Shown: positions 1 to 11,699 of the stretch, piece after piece
Layout: every line of letters starts with the position of its first letter
Numbering within the stretch: the first letter of the stretch is position 1
From: Sipunculus nudus
Lineage: Eukaryota > Annelida > Sipuncula > Golfingiida > Sipunculidae
Assembly: GCA_026874595.1 (NCBI GenBank)
Contig: CM049317.1
Coordinates: 12,034,382 to 12,098,381, forward strand
Length of the DNA stretch: 64,000 bases
Direction of reading: 5' to 3'
Notes under the pieces: generated by a model
Told to the model about the DNA's origin: nothing
What the model saw: the letters and a program-made list of their open reading frames with translations, nothing else
The model's database searches: none
Position numbers and translations under genes: made by a program

Positions 1-339
1 TCCATAGTCCCCTAAAAGCATTTTTTTTCTCTTGTGGCATTTTTTTTTCTCTTTTTTGTTATTATTTACACTTCAGGCATTCAGAATAGAAGAGTCTCTG
101 TGCCATATAAATACCAGGGAACATATATCTAGGGATATTATTTCTAGCATTTCTCCTTAGATAATTGCCCGGGCTGTTTACATCTGGGGGCAATTGTCTC
201 AAGTGATAATTGTCTTAGTGACATATGTGGGTCGGTTGTATATATCTTAGTTTAAATTGTCTGAGAAAAGTAATTGTCTGAGGGTAATGGGCTTGCCTAA
301 TTTTACTCTTGCAGTTATAAATATAAGCAGTTTTTTTTT

Positions 340-655
340 ATTTAGATATTCTTCAAATGAGTACTGTTTTTGCAGAGATTATACTTATGTGTATATCTGC
401 TATATTGTGTATAACCTCAGATTTGTATAATGTGTATGTTAGCTAATAAATTCAGCTGTGATTTTTTTAAACCACATAGCAAGGTCAAATGGTTCTTAAA
501 TCAGACACTGACTCATTCTTTGTGACAAACTTCATGCAAGTTTAATCAATTGTTATCAATGGTGCACACATAATCTTTAACATAGTTTACATATACAGGA
601 GTGGATGCATTTCATGTTGACCTTACCAAGACGGCTGATAAACCATTACACTTTG
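340..655 (+). repeat. Diverged dispersed repeat, copy 1
   Basis: The stretch matches 1965-2285 in order and spacing. Shared blocks include 'tgtataacctc', 'cacatagcaaggt' and 'ctgataaa'. There is no coding content. It is probably an old non-autonomous element or segmental duplicate. A third, weaker relative of the region upstream of copy 2 (1855-1930) appears at 3350-3425. Confidence 0.5.
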
Positions 656-949
656 TACGCGTCCTTGTCTGTATGACATCAGCTAGAGGGCATTACATCT
701 TTACATCCACTGCTTTTTTAGGTCGTTAGCAAGTTCACAAATATGATGTGGCTAACAGCAAAAGAAACATCATCAGAAATATCATGCGTTATCACTTTTA
801 TTTGGACAGGGGTTCTGTAGTATATCAATATTTACTTCATATGTGTCAGTATAAATTTTTTCAGTAGACATATGAGTTATAACACGGGTATGATATAATC
901 TGCATATCATGGTCATTTGACATATATGCAGTTTGAATGGTTCTGAATG

Positions 950-952
<3 letters not shown>

Positions 953-1002
<50 letters not shown>
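953..1002. repeat. (AT)n microsatellite
   Basis: An uninterrupted AT dinucleotide run of about 50 bases. Confidence 0.9.
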
Positions 1003-1006
<4 letters not shown>

Positions 1007-1020
1007 CCTTTCCATACATG

Positions 1021-1170
1021 TACATTTTGCCCGCTACCAAGGACCGGTCTCCATTAACTCTTGGATGAAGAGACCTCACATGTTTGGTATATACCTTAGC
1101 CCTCAGTCTTAACCCCGGAAGGCGGCCAGAACGGGACGTGAACCCATAACCTTGCGCCCAACACCATCCA
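1021..1170 (-). repeat. Possible tRNA-derived SINE-like repeat
   Basis: On the minus strand a B-box-like stretch (GGTTCACGTCC) lies in 'gcgcaaggttatggg' context, as in many tRNA-derived repeats. A weaker relative ('gcggtcagaacgaggcg') lies near 2650-2685. No convincing A box or tail is visible, so this is tentative. Confidence 0.3.
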
Positions 1171-1964
1171 TAAAATCATAAATCAGAACAATACTCTAAT
1201 TCTTGCTAATTTTTTTTTATTAATGATAAAATATATCCAGGCTTTGGCAGTATATGACGATGCTTTCTTTTGCCATCTGGAGAACTTCAAACTCTTGCTA
1301 AATCTGCGACTGTGAATGGTAAGTGACCTTGGTTCCAGCCACCAAATCATGAATAAATCGAAGCATAACATGTTACATTTATATAGGGTATCATATATCT
1401 ACGATCCAAAATAAATAAACTTTGACCTCCTTTCACGGAAAACGTTTTAAAAAAATTTTAGTTAAAATGTCAATTAATCATTTAAGTCAGTCGGAGTAAA
1501 TCCTTTCAACTGGTCTTTGGGGGGTCACTGGGGACTGCAACGTCTGCCTTCTTTGCATGTGTGGCAGTCTGTCCTGAGCGCTAACGTTTAGAATGGAAGT
1601 GTAAAACTTCCTCATGCTCGCAACCTAAGGCGGTCGTACGTTTCTGAGAATCATTTAAAAAAATATGTAGAGCAAACGGTGGTCAGTTGTTTCTCCTGGA
1701 ATATCCAGTATTGTTGGTCATTTTTAATAGATATACTATACGGTTTAACGATATATACATCAATAAAGTATTTATAAATAGCAATAATATAACTTAAAAA
1801 CTAATAGATTTTTTTATCGTGTTTTACGGTTAAAGGGGAATATTATCATTCGAAGTCCGCAGGCAATATAATCGGGATGCAGCCTGCGGGTATACCAAGG
1901 TTTGAATAGCTGCTGCACTGATACCAACTTTTCAACATTTTTTGTTGGCGAGGTGTTCTTGTTA

Positions 1965-2285
1965 TTTGAAGATACTCTTTATATAAAGGTTGTTGTTCCT
2001 TAAGGGACTATATTTTTGTGTGCAGAATATATACTTGTTTATGTATCTGTATAACCTCTGACTGTATTTGCATAATATGTGTAGATGGTTATCAAATCGT
2101 AGTCACATAGCAAGGTTACATTGTATATAAAAGATCACGACCAAATTTATGACACAGGTCCTATCAGCCTAATCATGCTTTATCAGACGGTTCGCACATA
2201 CTCGTTTACATAGGTGTTACAGGCAGTAGTGAGTGTGTTTATATGGACCTTTTGTCAGCCGACTGATAAATCATTATAAGTTCTG
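1965..2285 (+). repeat. Diverged dispersed repeat, copy 2
   Basis: Partner of 340-655, with the same block order ('tgtataacctc', 'cacatagcaaggt', 'gctgataaatcatta'-like end). The family is unknown. Confidence 0.5.
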
Positions 2286-4672
2286 TTAATAATTAGAACA
2301 TCTAAAAAGGCTTCCCGAAGCTGTGTCAGGGATAAAACATCTTAGATGACAATATATGTAATCCTTAAGAGAAAGCTTTAAGTATACTTTAATAACAATT
2401 TCTTTTAATGTTACTTTTTTTTCAAAAGAAAAATAAAAAAGTATATGTTTTTGTATTTTTTTTAATTTATAAAAACTGTTGCTGTAAGATTGGTGGGTGT
2501 ATACAATGGGAGCACACAAACCAACAAGACCTAATAGGCCCAGGAAGGTTGTTCGTTTTACGTTATCCCTGCCGCCCTGCATCAGTATCCATTCATTCTT
2601 GGGTGGAGAGAGCGCCCCTGTGGTAAATATTTTGGTGAGCAATCTTACCACGGAAAGCGGTCAGAACGAGGCGAGAGGAATTTCGAATTTAGAAACCTCT
2701 TGGGGAATGTATTTGGTCAATTTAAGATTTAATTTTGAAAATTAATTATATATATATTTACGGTTTAAGGCCAATGTTTTGTGGTTTCGCTTTATATATA
2801 CCAATATGTTCTATATATACAACTATACTGATATGGTACTAACATTTATTCACACCAATGCAGCCATACTGTCTAAAATAATAAAAACATACGTATGCAT
2901 GTATAAAACGGCATGCAACTTTAATTCCAAACATTCCCGCCCTGATATGCTATCAATGGATACGCTTTCATCTGTATGTTTGACCTGTTTAACTAATTAA
3001 CAGTACATTTTATGACTTGCCAGGCGCTCTTTATCTAGTTGTTAGTGGTGAAGAACAAAGGTTCAAATGAACTGAAGGGACCAAAATAAATTATTAAAAA
3101 GAGGAAGGAGGTATTCGTAATACCAAGGGTTGAACATATGATATAAAAAGCATATATGATAGGGACCATGAAAGAATGGTTGTAATTTCGAGGTGGCGGC
3201 TCTACTAAGATGGTCGTTAGGAGAGGTTATATATGTTTATTGATATACACACTGTTTGATATTCGCTTTATATTTCAGTCACGTGGGTTCTTTATAGCTC
3301 AGTCATCTTTGCTTATCTAATTGATTACCAGTTCAGAGGCTATATTTTTTAAATGCAGACTGTGGGTATAACAAGGTTTTTGCATAACGAAGATAAGAAC
3401 TTCTTTTTTGCCGGGCTGACCTTTGCTTAAGAAAATTGATTACATGTTGAATTCAGGAATGAGTTTACATGAACATAACACACAAAGCATTCGCGTTAGG
3501 AACAGACAATCTTTTTACCGACACCGCTGTATACAACGCACGATGTCGCCTTATCATTTTTGGTACTTTGATCACATACCCCTGCATAGAGATTGTTGGT
3601 ACTTTGATCGCATGCCTCTGCATAGCGAGTTCTTATTCTGCTACACATATGTATCAACCAGGTACACCGGACAAATGTACCTAAAGTGTATCTATACAAA
3701 CAGGGACAATTTTACTTTATTACATGTTTGATGTTTTCTTGAATCACAGCAGCGTCAACACCTATTGGTCACTTTTCATGCAAGTTCTTTGCCCACCTTT
3801 GGGTCATTTCAGGGATATAACCCTACATAAGAATACATTTGGTATGCTTAAACCCTTGTTATAAAATATAAAAAAAGTATTCATGATATTTCATTTACAA
3901 TTTAAAATTTAATCTATACAAATAACCAGAAAGATGACGGTGAGTGTTAAAGTATATCATTGTGTAGGGAATACACTATGGTGCATGATATCTGGTTCTT
4001 GCTTTTGTATCCTAAACTTGAAACACAGTAGAGCAGCTGTAAAGTGTTATCATAAACGTAATTTAAATAATAATTATAATGTTCAGTACAGGAAACATTT
4101 AAATCGATCACACAGTGTAAAAAAAAAAAAAAAAAAAACGAAAAAAGGGTATTCTCCAGGAATGAATCTTGCCTTTACGGCGTTACTTTGATCATATGTC
4201 TCCGCAAATGCGAAATTTCTGAAGTATCAAATATGTACACACGTTTTAAACAGACATTCATGACATTTACTGATCGTATTTTTACATGATAACGGCAAAT
4301 ATGCTGACGTCTAACATGTTTCATATCCTTGCATCACAGCAGCAGTCATATATACTCGTTGCCTTGTATTCAAATTAAATTTTCGCTTATTAATGGGCGT
4401 ACCAATATACAATAGACAATATGTAATACACATGCATACACTTTAGTGCAGAAAAAATACTTATGAAATATATTAACTATATAGGTCGACAAAAAATAAT
4501 AAAAGATTACTTTTGTACCTCGTTTTACGTAAATTAATTTTACCATTATAATATTAATTTCTTAATTTGTTCATTTTAAATCCGTGAACGACAGCAAAAA
4601 TATCATAAGTCTTGCACATCGCGTTGAATGCTCTTCAAATTATTCTTACATTCCCAGGAGAACACGCGTATC

Positions 4673-6252
4673 TTAAAGCTGAACCAAATGTTCCAGGTCA
4701 AGGAAAGGATCTTTGTTCGGGAACTTCTTATCTCTTATCACAAAGTGCATCGGAAATTCTGTTGCCGGAGAAACATACATGTTCCGACTGAGGTGATACT
4801 CTGCTATTTTCACTCCATTACAATTTCTCGTGGTTTTGTCCATGGAAAATTCCTAAAAGTTACACAATATATTATATATTTCTCAAACTCTACAGCACAT
4901 TACTTCTCTGTGAATATTGCATGCACTTTTTTCAAATGTCTCTTACTTTACTGAATATGCTTTAATATATATTGCAACATTATCGCTGTTCACCGAAAAA
5001 TCGAAATTTAAGCTATTATCTATCTCAAAACTAGAACAATTACCAAAATTATAATGTGTCTCCATTCATTAAATTATATTGAGTTGAAATTGCACTAAAT
5101 AATGTATCAAAACATTTTAGTTTTACTCTATATCAATAGGTCGAAAGACCAGTTGAAATATTTAAAAAAAAATAAATAAAAATCTACCTTTAAAATATAT
5201 TGTCTCTCTTGTTCTGTCTCCTTCCACGTTGGGTCAGACCATTCAAACAATATTTCAAGTGCATCAACACCGGTGATGAGGGCTTTGGTAAATGCATCGG
5301 TCAGTCGCACACATGTTTCATTACCATCGAGATGTCCATGAAGATACTACAAATATAAAACGATCGTTTCTGTAAGTTTCATAAATGTATCTCTAACAGC
5401 CTGCTGAACATGGCAAACATGAGCCGTCGTTGTAGGTGTTTCTGATAATCTGTAATCTATCTGATAAGGGTAGTAACGGTAAATACTAAATCACGCAAAT
5501 GTCTAGGATTTCGTAAGAGTGTTAGCGAAAAGTGTAGTCGGGCGACTTACGTTGAGATAGTCACTCAAATTGTTGCAAGTTCTAATGAGGTAGACAGAAA
5601 TATATAATTTTTGATTTTTCTCCTCTTCATGGTCTTGGTTATAAAAGAAAGCAGCTGTTCTATTGTAGTAATCATCCACGTTTTCTCTTTTTGAGAGAGC
5701 GAACGTATATGAGGCCTGCGTGTTGTCAGCATAAATTACGAGATTGGGATCACTTTCGATATATTTAACATCGGTTATCCATGTAAGATGTCCGTCCTCA
5801 TTGACTGACGCCTTAAACGCTTGGAGTTTATGTGGTTTCTTCAATGCATGTTCAAATTCAACCTTCACTGGGATGCCACTATGCAAACCTTGTAATTCAA
5901 CGACTGGCACAATAAGAAAGTATTCAGAAGAAAGCTGATAGGTCTCGGCTTCCATGTCTGAGTGTACCTGACAAATTATTTTCAGAATCTCACTTTCAGG
6001 AATTGTCCTTTCCTGGATTTTTAGTCGAATATCTGACAATCTGTTGCTCAGGATCCCTCCTTCACTTGAAAAGCTTCCTTCCATTATAAGATTTGCGCTC
6101 CTGTTAAACATAGATGTTGCCTGTGTTCCCAATAAGGGTCGCCCTTCTTCAGATAATCCCTTGGATTGATTCATCGTTGTATCATATAAACCTCTGTCTG
6201 CATTAAATTGCTGGGGATTCCATGCCTGTGACACTTGATGTCGGCTCTTGCC
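4673..6252 (-). other. Cytoplasmic ZU5-UPA-like module without death domain
   Basis: After the TM exon come three phase-0 exons. Residues ~425-528 fit the ZU5 pattern: SSEGGILSNRLSDIRLKI, then an IPESE turn, then SSEYFLIVPVVEL, GIPVKVEFEHAL and an acidic-turn TWITD. Residues ~583-705 (YISVYLI, a GNETCV turn, LEILFEWSDPTW, then ERQYILKEFS and MHFVIRD) fit the UPA fold that follows ZU5 in UNC5, PIDD and ankyrins. The chain stops 8-15 residues after the last UPA-like strand, where UNC5 and PIDD would continue into a death domain. An ExxxLL dileucine sorting motif (EGRPLL, residues 403-408) sits in the juxtamembrane linker. The domain calls come from pattern reading, not a profile search. Confidence 0.65.
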
Positions 6253-9200
6253 CTTTAAAAGAAGACAAATGAGGCATAACTTACTATCGCAAGCAGCAAT
6301 GTGTTCTCTACATCAAAATTTCTAACGCGACTTTAATTATTTTTTTAATATTATGACCATGTCAAAGTGTGAGAACCCTGTACATTTTTATTGTTGGCAT
6401 CACTATAGTGATGGGAATAGTTCTGGGATTTATAAATCTGAAACGTGACAGCATAGCCTTACGTTTTGGTCTTTTATCCTTATTTTATATAAATTTGCAT
6501 TATCTGAACTGTTTCTAAGAGGGGATCACGTGTATTTCCTGCCGACATTAAGATGTCATCTTCTTCAGGTTTCTTAGAATGTTTTGTCTTCCGGGCGGTA
6601 AATATATATATATACTTTGTTATTTTTTTCTCAGTTTTCGAACACATTTTGAAATCAACACAAAACATAGCATTGTATTAACCATGCGTGGGTGAAGATA
6701 GCATTACGTATGTTTTATATATTATCTTACAGAAAGGGTATACATTATATGGATTGATTTAGAACGTACCTGATAGGGTCCGTTCCTTTTCATCTTGATA
6801 TATAGGCAAATAATTGCAATGATACAGACTATGAAGATCGGAACTGTTACGCCAACAATTACCCCAGTCATCTTTTTACCTTTAATATAAATAGAAATTC
6901 ATACAACAGATTTACAAAGCTTTCACGCGCAATAAGTGAATTTAAGTTTGTCTTTTACATCTTACATCTTTTTTGATTTTCTGTTTCCATTGTAATTCAC
7001 TAAACAACCAGTCATGTTCGCATTTCCTTAGTTAAACGGTATAGCAAAAGGTATGAACCAATGAAAATGTATTTAACCTGCATGATTCTGTGATTTATCT
7101 TCTGCTCTCTGCTCTGGGTAAGCTTCCGTATTCAGATGGCCATCATTTGTTGTTAGTCCTTTCAGTATCGGAAACACGATCATATTAATGATTATATACT
7201 ATTTGCATAACATTTGTGTACTTTCCTCTGATTTATTTTGTATCCTAACGAGGAGGTTGGACTTATTAGTTTTACATCAAAACTGTTTAGTGGAAACGTC
7301 TAGGAGAGAACCAAATCTTCTCGTGTAAAACTTAAAGAAATATATTTTACATAATTATAATATTTATAATAAATTTCAATATTTATTTTATTTAAATATT
7401 TATATAAATTGTGTTATTCTAAAGGTCATATTGGTTCATACCGTAAGTCTGTCTATATTTAGATACATTCTCTTGTGGTTCCTCAGTTACAGGTGAAACG
7501 TGATGACATCGCCAATGGTGCTCAGCCCCACAATACTCAGTCTTCCATTTGATGCTCCCTGTGGTGTCCGTGTACTGAACGGCACAGTTTCCATCGGGAG
7601 AAGGCTGCTGTGAAGCCCATTTCATTTGAAAAGTATCTTCACCTTCTGTGACCAAATAAAGATCAAAATATAATTACTTAAAATGATGTCGAAAAGCTCC
7701 ATCACTGTTACTTGTTTAATACAATCATACCTGCATGGTTTACAGAGTCTTTTGACAAAATAGGAACAAGCTTTAATCATAAGTATGCCCACTGTTGTTG
7801 CCCACAGTTGTTCCTGTAGTGGTTGGAATGCATCTTATTTATTTGGTCTTATGCTCATATGTCTCTGCAGTAATGGATAAGTTTTTTTTTATGATCTGAA
7901 GTTCACTTTTCATCTACATTTGTTCATATCCTCACCTCTCCCATTGTGACTATATAGATACCAATCTTCCCGTCGCAGTCCAACCCAAAGTCGCATACAA
8001 CTGAATTTAAGATTTTTATAAAGTGTTTTAAGTTCCTTCATCACTTCTGGTGATCGCACCATCGCTAATACCAGGCCCCTCTGCTTACACAGATGCTTTG
8101 CCTCATACCAGTTATTTACTGCACATTGGTAAGAAAAGGTCCGGTTAAAAACTATGAAACATCCAGCATCTGAATCCTTGCAGACATATTTTCCTGTCAA
8201 ATAAAGACAATTTGCAACAATCAATGCTGTACAGTCAACCCTTGATATAATCAAAACAATTTGTATATAAATTTATACACATTGTTGTGAATATTGCATT
8301 CGTTATTCCTAATTGCAATTTACACAGCAAAAGCTAAAAGGTACCAGTTGCATCGCATAATGCTCCAACTGAGTTTCTGTTGCACTCTTCGGCTTCAAGT
8401 AAACCGTCTCGAAGATGAAAAGCACCACAATGCATTGTTCTTCGCCAGTTTTGTTGAGCGAAACTTTTATCTACAGCAACGATTGCAACATTAACCAATT
8501 GTTATTTATTTATGCCAAATTTATATAAATAAAAATTACAACTAATATACAAATGTCCCTTCAATGTTACTTTTTACTGTTAATTAAAAGTATCTGTGTA
8601 TTGGTGTATGTTTTACTAATTCCACTTTTATAAAAAAAGAAAATTAAAGCATTTCATTGAGAGAGGAAGAAACAAAGAGAAAATGAAAATATACGAACTT
8701 GATCACATAAACGCATATTATAATAAATGCAATCATTATAAATGCAGTTAGAAAGACTCTTAAGTGTGCTGATTTTGTTCCAATATTGAATATCACTTTT
8801 GGTCATTTTAGGATATGTATTATGGATCTTACCGACAGGCCGATCATCTAACCACTTCCATGTCGGATATCTAGACTTCTGAAGCGGAAGCCACAGTTGC
8901 AAACCAAGTAAGTTTCCATTTTTAGTTAATGGAAAGTTGAAGCCGTCTCCTTTTCCAGTACACTTGTCAAACGCTTTCTTCCAGGACAATTTCCCGTAAA
9001 TTACAACAGATCCTTTTCCGGGTTCTTGAAGAAAATAAAACTGATTTGCTCGTTTGTTTGTTTTACCTTGAGACATTCGTGCATAATACAGCAATAAGTT
9101 TACGTCATTTAAAAATGACTCAAATAATATTTATTTATACTGCGGTTTGAAATGCAAATAGTATTTCTCACTATATCATTAAGAAATGTCAATACTATAT

Positions 9201-9810
9201 ATCATTGAGGAAAGCATTAAATCTATTTACCAGTGCAAATTGCAAATGATAAAAACATTTCTCTAAGCGGGATTTCCCCACTTTACACTTAGAATTAGTA
9301 TATGTCCCTATTTTATTCACCTCTGTCATTATTAGCAAATACGCCTTTCACAAGGTCTATGATACACTGGTATTTCGTTTCGCGTTACACATCTAAATGA
9401 AAGTTATAATGAAATCCAAACGTGATAACATAGCATTTAGCTGCAAGATCAGGTAATATCTGGTATAAAACGGGGAAAGTCTTGTAAGATATCATTGTGT
9501 AGCCTTACAGTGTGAATGGAGGCCTTATTGCTCGTTATATTCATATATTGATCAATCGCAATCATAGTGATCCTTTCACAAATGAGACACAATGAATATG
9601 AAAAAAAAGAAAAATTTAGGATTGCGTGAGGCCAATATGCATGAAGACCATTACTAATGTTCTGTTTAAAAACTACTATATTAAAATAGCATTAACTATG
9701 CACATGCAAACTTGGTGTTCCGTATTTCACTTACCTGAAGTTACTACTAGATATAAGCATGCAAAAATGAAGGGCCTTAACCCCATCAGGTATAAATGGT
9801 GGTGATCCAT
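4673..9810 (-). CDS. Transmembrane receptor: 2 x C-type lectin domain, TM, ZU5-UPA tail
   Basis: This is a nine-exon gene model with every junction GT/AG and phase-consistent. Exons in transcript order: 9810-9735, 9066-8695, 8193-7936, 7645-7442, 7158-7078, 6879-6770, 6252-5551, 5346-5188, 4852-4673. They sum to 2142 nt, i.e. 713 residues plus TAA. Introns up to the TM exon are phase 1; those after it are phase 0. Exon 1 is a signal peptide (MDHHHLYLMG, then a hydrophobic stretch) that ends in a strong gtaagt donor. Residues ~26-149 and ~150-303 are CTLDs, ~304-330 a polar stalk, ~334-357 one TM helix followed by KMKR. Residues 368-713 are cytoplasmic, with ZU5-like and UPA-like folds. Likely a cell-surface recognition and signalling protein. 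The ligand is unknown. I chose this ATG because it opens the only signal-peptide exon in phase with exon 2. Confidence 0.85.
7442..9066 (-). other. Extracellular part: two CTLDs encoded by three exons
   Basis: CTLD1 lies in one exon (9066-8695) and is degenerate. It keeps LSWKKAFDKC, LQLWLPLQ, a WKWLDDRPVGK loop and NC...RLCD, but its cysteine spacing is unusual. CTLD2 is split by a phase-1 intron (8193-7936 and 7645-7442). It keeps GCF, NNWYEAKHLCKQRG, LWVGL, NCAVQY and YC...WRCH. Its long-loop region reads WASQQPSPDGNCA, so the family's EPN or QPD sugar-binding triplet is absent and there is no WND. I infer calcium-independent or protein-ligand recognition. The 8695 junction uses a weaker donor (C|gtatat) but is the only one that keeps phase 1 into the next exon. 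Confidence 0.8.
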
Positions 9811-10400
9811 ATCTGTAGAATTCCAGGACAACTTGCCGCTGTTAAATCCGTCTTGTCGTACAGGACAAGTGGTACCCTCCGTCCTCACTATACTCTATAC
9901 ATATCAAAGTACATGTTGCTTTATCGTGCTATCGAGTGTTTCTTTGTATACTCACGTATCAGTTAATGTTTAACGCAGCCTCATAAATAGAACAGTATAA
10001 ACAGCGTGTGTTCTTATTGCAATGTTGAACTCATCATATACGCAGATCAGGTGTACCTCCAATGGAAAAGCTGCGCAAGATTCTGGTAGGTTCTCACAAT
10101 TTTATACATGCAGGTTAGAAAGAGTGGATTCATCTCTTCTCCTTAGAAGAAGCTGTCTTTTTAATGAAAGGTTATTCTTAGAATCATTGTTCCCTGATAT
10201 AACGTACAATGCTCTATTGGCTTGATGTAATTTCTTGGTTCTGCATATGCCTCTACGTTTTCGGAGAGCTTCCTGTTAAATACCGATGTTTAATACTGAA
10301 TGAAACTGAACTTAGCCATATAAGCTACTTTTCTAACTTAAATACACGGTCATCTACTTTTCTAACTTATATACACGGTCATCTGGGTGCTGTTTTGGTG

Positions 10401-10404
<4 letters not shown>
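9811..10404. other. Upstream region of the CTLD-ZU5 receptor; no firm gene
   Basis: Minus-strand promoter and 5' UTR of the receptor gene should lie here. A TA-rich stretch near 9880-9910 could serve as a TATA element but is not distinctive. On the plus strand a short frame opens at 10022 after a 'cataaatag' sequence (9982-9990). It has no signal peptide, domain or phase match to anything downstream, so I do not call it a gene. Confidence 0.4.

Positions 10405-10494
<90 letters not shown>
10405..10494. repeat. (AT)n microsatellite
   Basis: An AT dinucleotide run with one TG interruption near 10447. It abuts the left end of the Tigger-like remnant. Confidence 0.9.
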
Positions 10495-10497
<3 letters not shown>

Positions 10498-10504
10498 CAC
10501 ACAG

Positions 10505-11329
10505 AGTAGAACTCCTGCTCACTGTCAACCCTTAATAACGGCCAGAACTTCTATTACGGTCAGATTTCTGGTCCCTGAAATCTATATAACGGTCAGGTCT
10601 TTCGGTTCCGCAGGCCAGTGAGCGCTGCAATTACGGTCGTTAGCCAACGTTGACATCACATGTACCTGTCTATTTATTAGTGCCTCATTAACAGTCAACC
10701 GCTTAACCTCATTAGTAAGATCAAATATATGGCTTTACCCCTGTGGGTGTTCTTTTGGTGCGAGTTGGATCTGCTCGACAAGTTTGTTATTTATTTAACG
10801 ATAAGAACCAGCTTGTCCCAATGATAATGTCACCATAAATACTTATCGTTGTACGGATAACTCGCCTACACATGAATTCTAATTAAACAACACGACGTGT
10901 ATGAAATGTTTGCATACTCCGTCCCGATCCCTTTAACTATTATGGTGACCATAATAAGGCACGAGGTTACTCTCAAAGAAAAGGTAAAATTGATCAAGAA
11001 GAGCAACGGGAAAGAAAACCACAGCTAGCAGAATTTTATGGCTGGCCACAATCAGGTTCAAAACATACTAAGGAAACGGAAGATTGTCGAGCAATGTGAA
11101 GAAAAAACACCAATACACTTATGCATGTCTGATTGTATGTAATGTTGGTACTGGTAATAATGATACACATAATTTTTTATGCCGTTGATTGTAATAAAGA
11201 CTTTAACTTGGTTTTGTGTTATATTTACAACCTCCCCTTTCTACTGGTCGAATCCTGAATTAAGGCCACTCCTGTATTTAGGCCACTTTTATCAAGTCCC
11301 AATAGTGACCGTTACACAGCAGTTCTACT
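10505..11329 (+). mobile_element. Degenerate Tigger/pogo-like DNA transposon remnant
   Basis: Short terminal inverted repeats: AGTAGAACT at 10505 and its reverse complement ending at 11329. The left end carries several degenerate copies of 'taacggtcag'-type sequence (10533-10650), as in ends of pogo-family elements. The right end has 'aggccact' repeats (11262-11290). At about 10965-11105 the translation VTLKEKVKLIKKSNGK, then after a stop and frame shift VQNILRKRKIVEQCEE, matches the N-terminal CENP-B/pogo helix-turn-helix of Tigger transposases. The DDE catalytic part is gone. The element is dead and internally deleted. Confidence 0.6.
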
Positions 11330-11353
11330 TTACATATATGTATATACATATAA

Positions 11354-11378
11354 ACATATATATATATATATATGTATG

Positions 11379-11448
<70 letters not shown>
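11354..11448. repeat. (AT)n/(GTAT)n microsatellite
   Basis: An AT run with a short GTAT block near 11372-11384, adjoining the right end of the Tigger-like remnant. Confidence 0.85.
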
Positions 11449-11449
<1 letters not shown>

Positions 11450-11699
11450 TGTGTTAATCTCTCTCAATACCAATGAGAAAATGAATGAGAGATTTCGCTG
11501 TTCTGTGGACTGACATATTTTTCTAATCTTAGCTTTTGAATAAAACAGTATGTTTTGTTAGGTATGATAAGCAGACTTATGATTAAATATATAGAAGATT
11601 CCTGCCTATTAATTTTGGGTATTAATTCCGTTATTTGGTAATGGGTGTCAGGATCTTTTGTATTTATTTAGTTATTTTAAGTTATTTCAAAGGTTTGTT

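Larger units (their letters stand above)
1..4672. other. Intergenic region with degenerate repeats
   Basis: I see no supportable gene here. Open frames are short, overlap in several frames and lack splice context. The region is AT-rich and holds a diverged repeat pair (340-655 and 1965-2285), a possible tRNA-derived repeat near 1021-1170, a dinucleotide run and a ~33-base direct duplication around 3547-3620 (a 'ggtacttgatc'-like unit followed by 'tgcatag'). A poly-A run lies at 4121-4138. It is the 3' flank of the minus-strand receptor gene ending at 4673; no clear AATAAA was found for that gene. Confidence 0.6.

Noticed and set aside
2286..2651. Minus-strand open frame of 121 codons
   Set aside because: AT-rich, no domain, overlaps repeat-like sequence and two plus-strand frames of similar length; no splice or start context.
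5744..5938. Plus-strand open frame of 64 codons
   Set aside because: Lies antisense within the ZU5-coding exon, whose minus-strand frame has domain and splice support.
10022..10225. Plus-strand open frame of 67 codons after a TATA-like sequence
   Set aside because: No signal peptide or domain; its possible donor leaves phase 1, which does not match the phase-0 exon array downstream.
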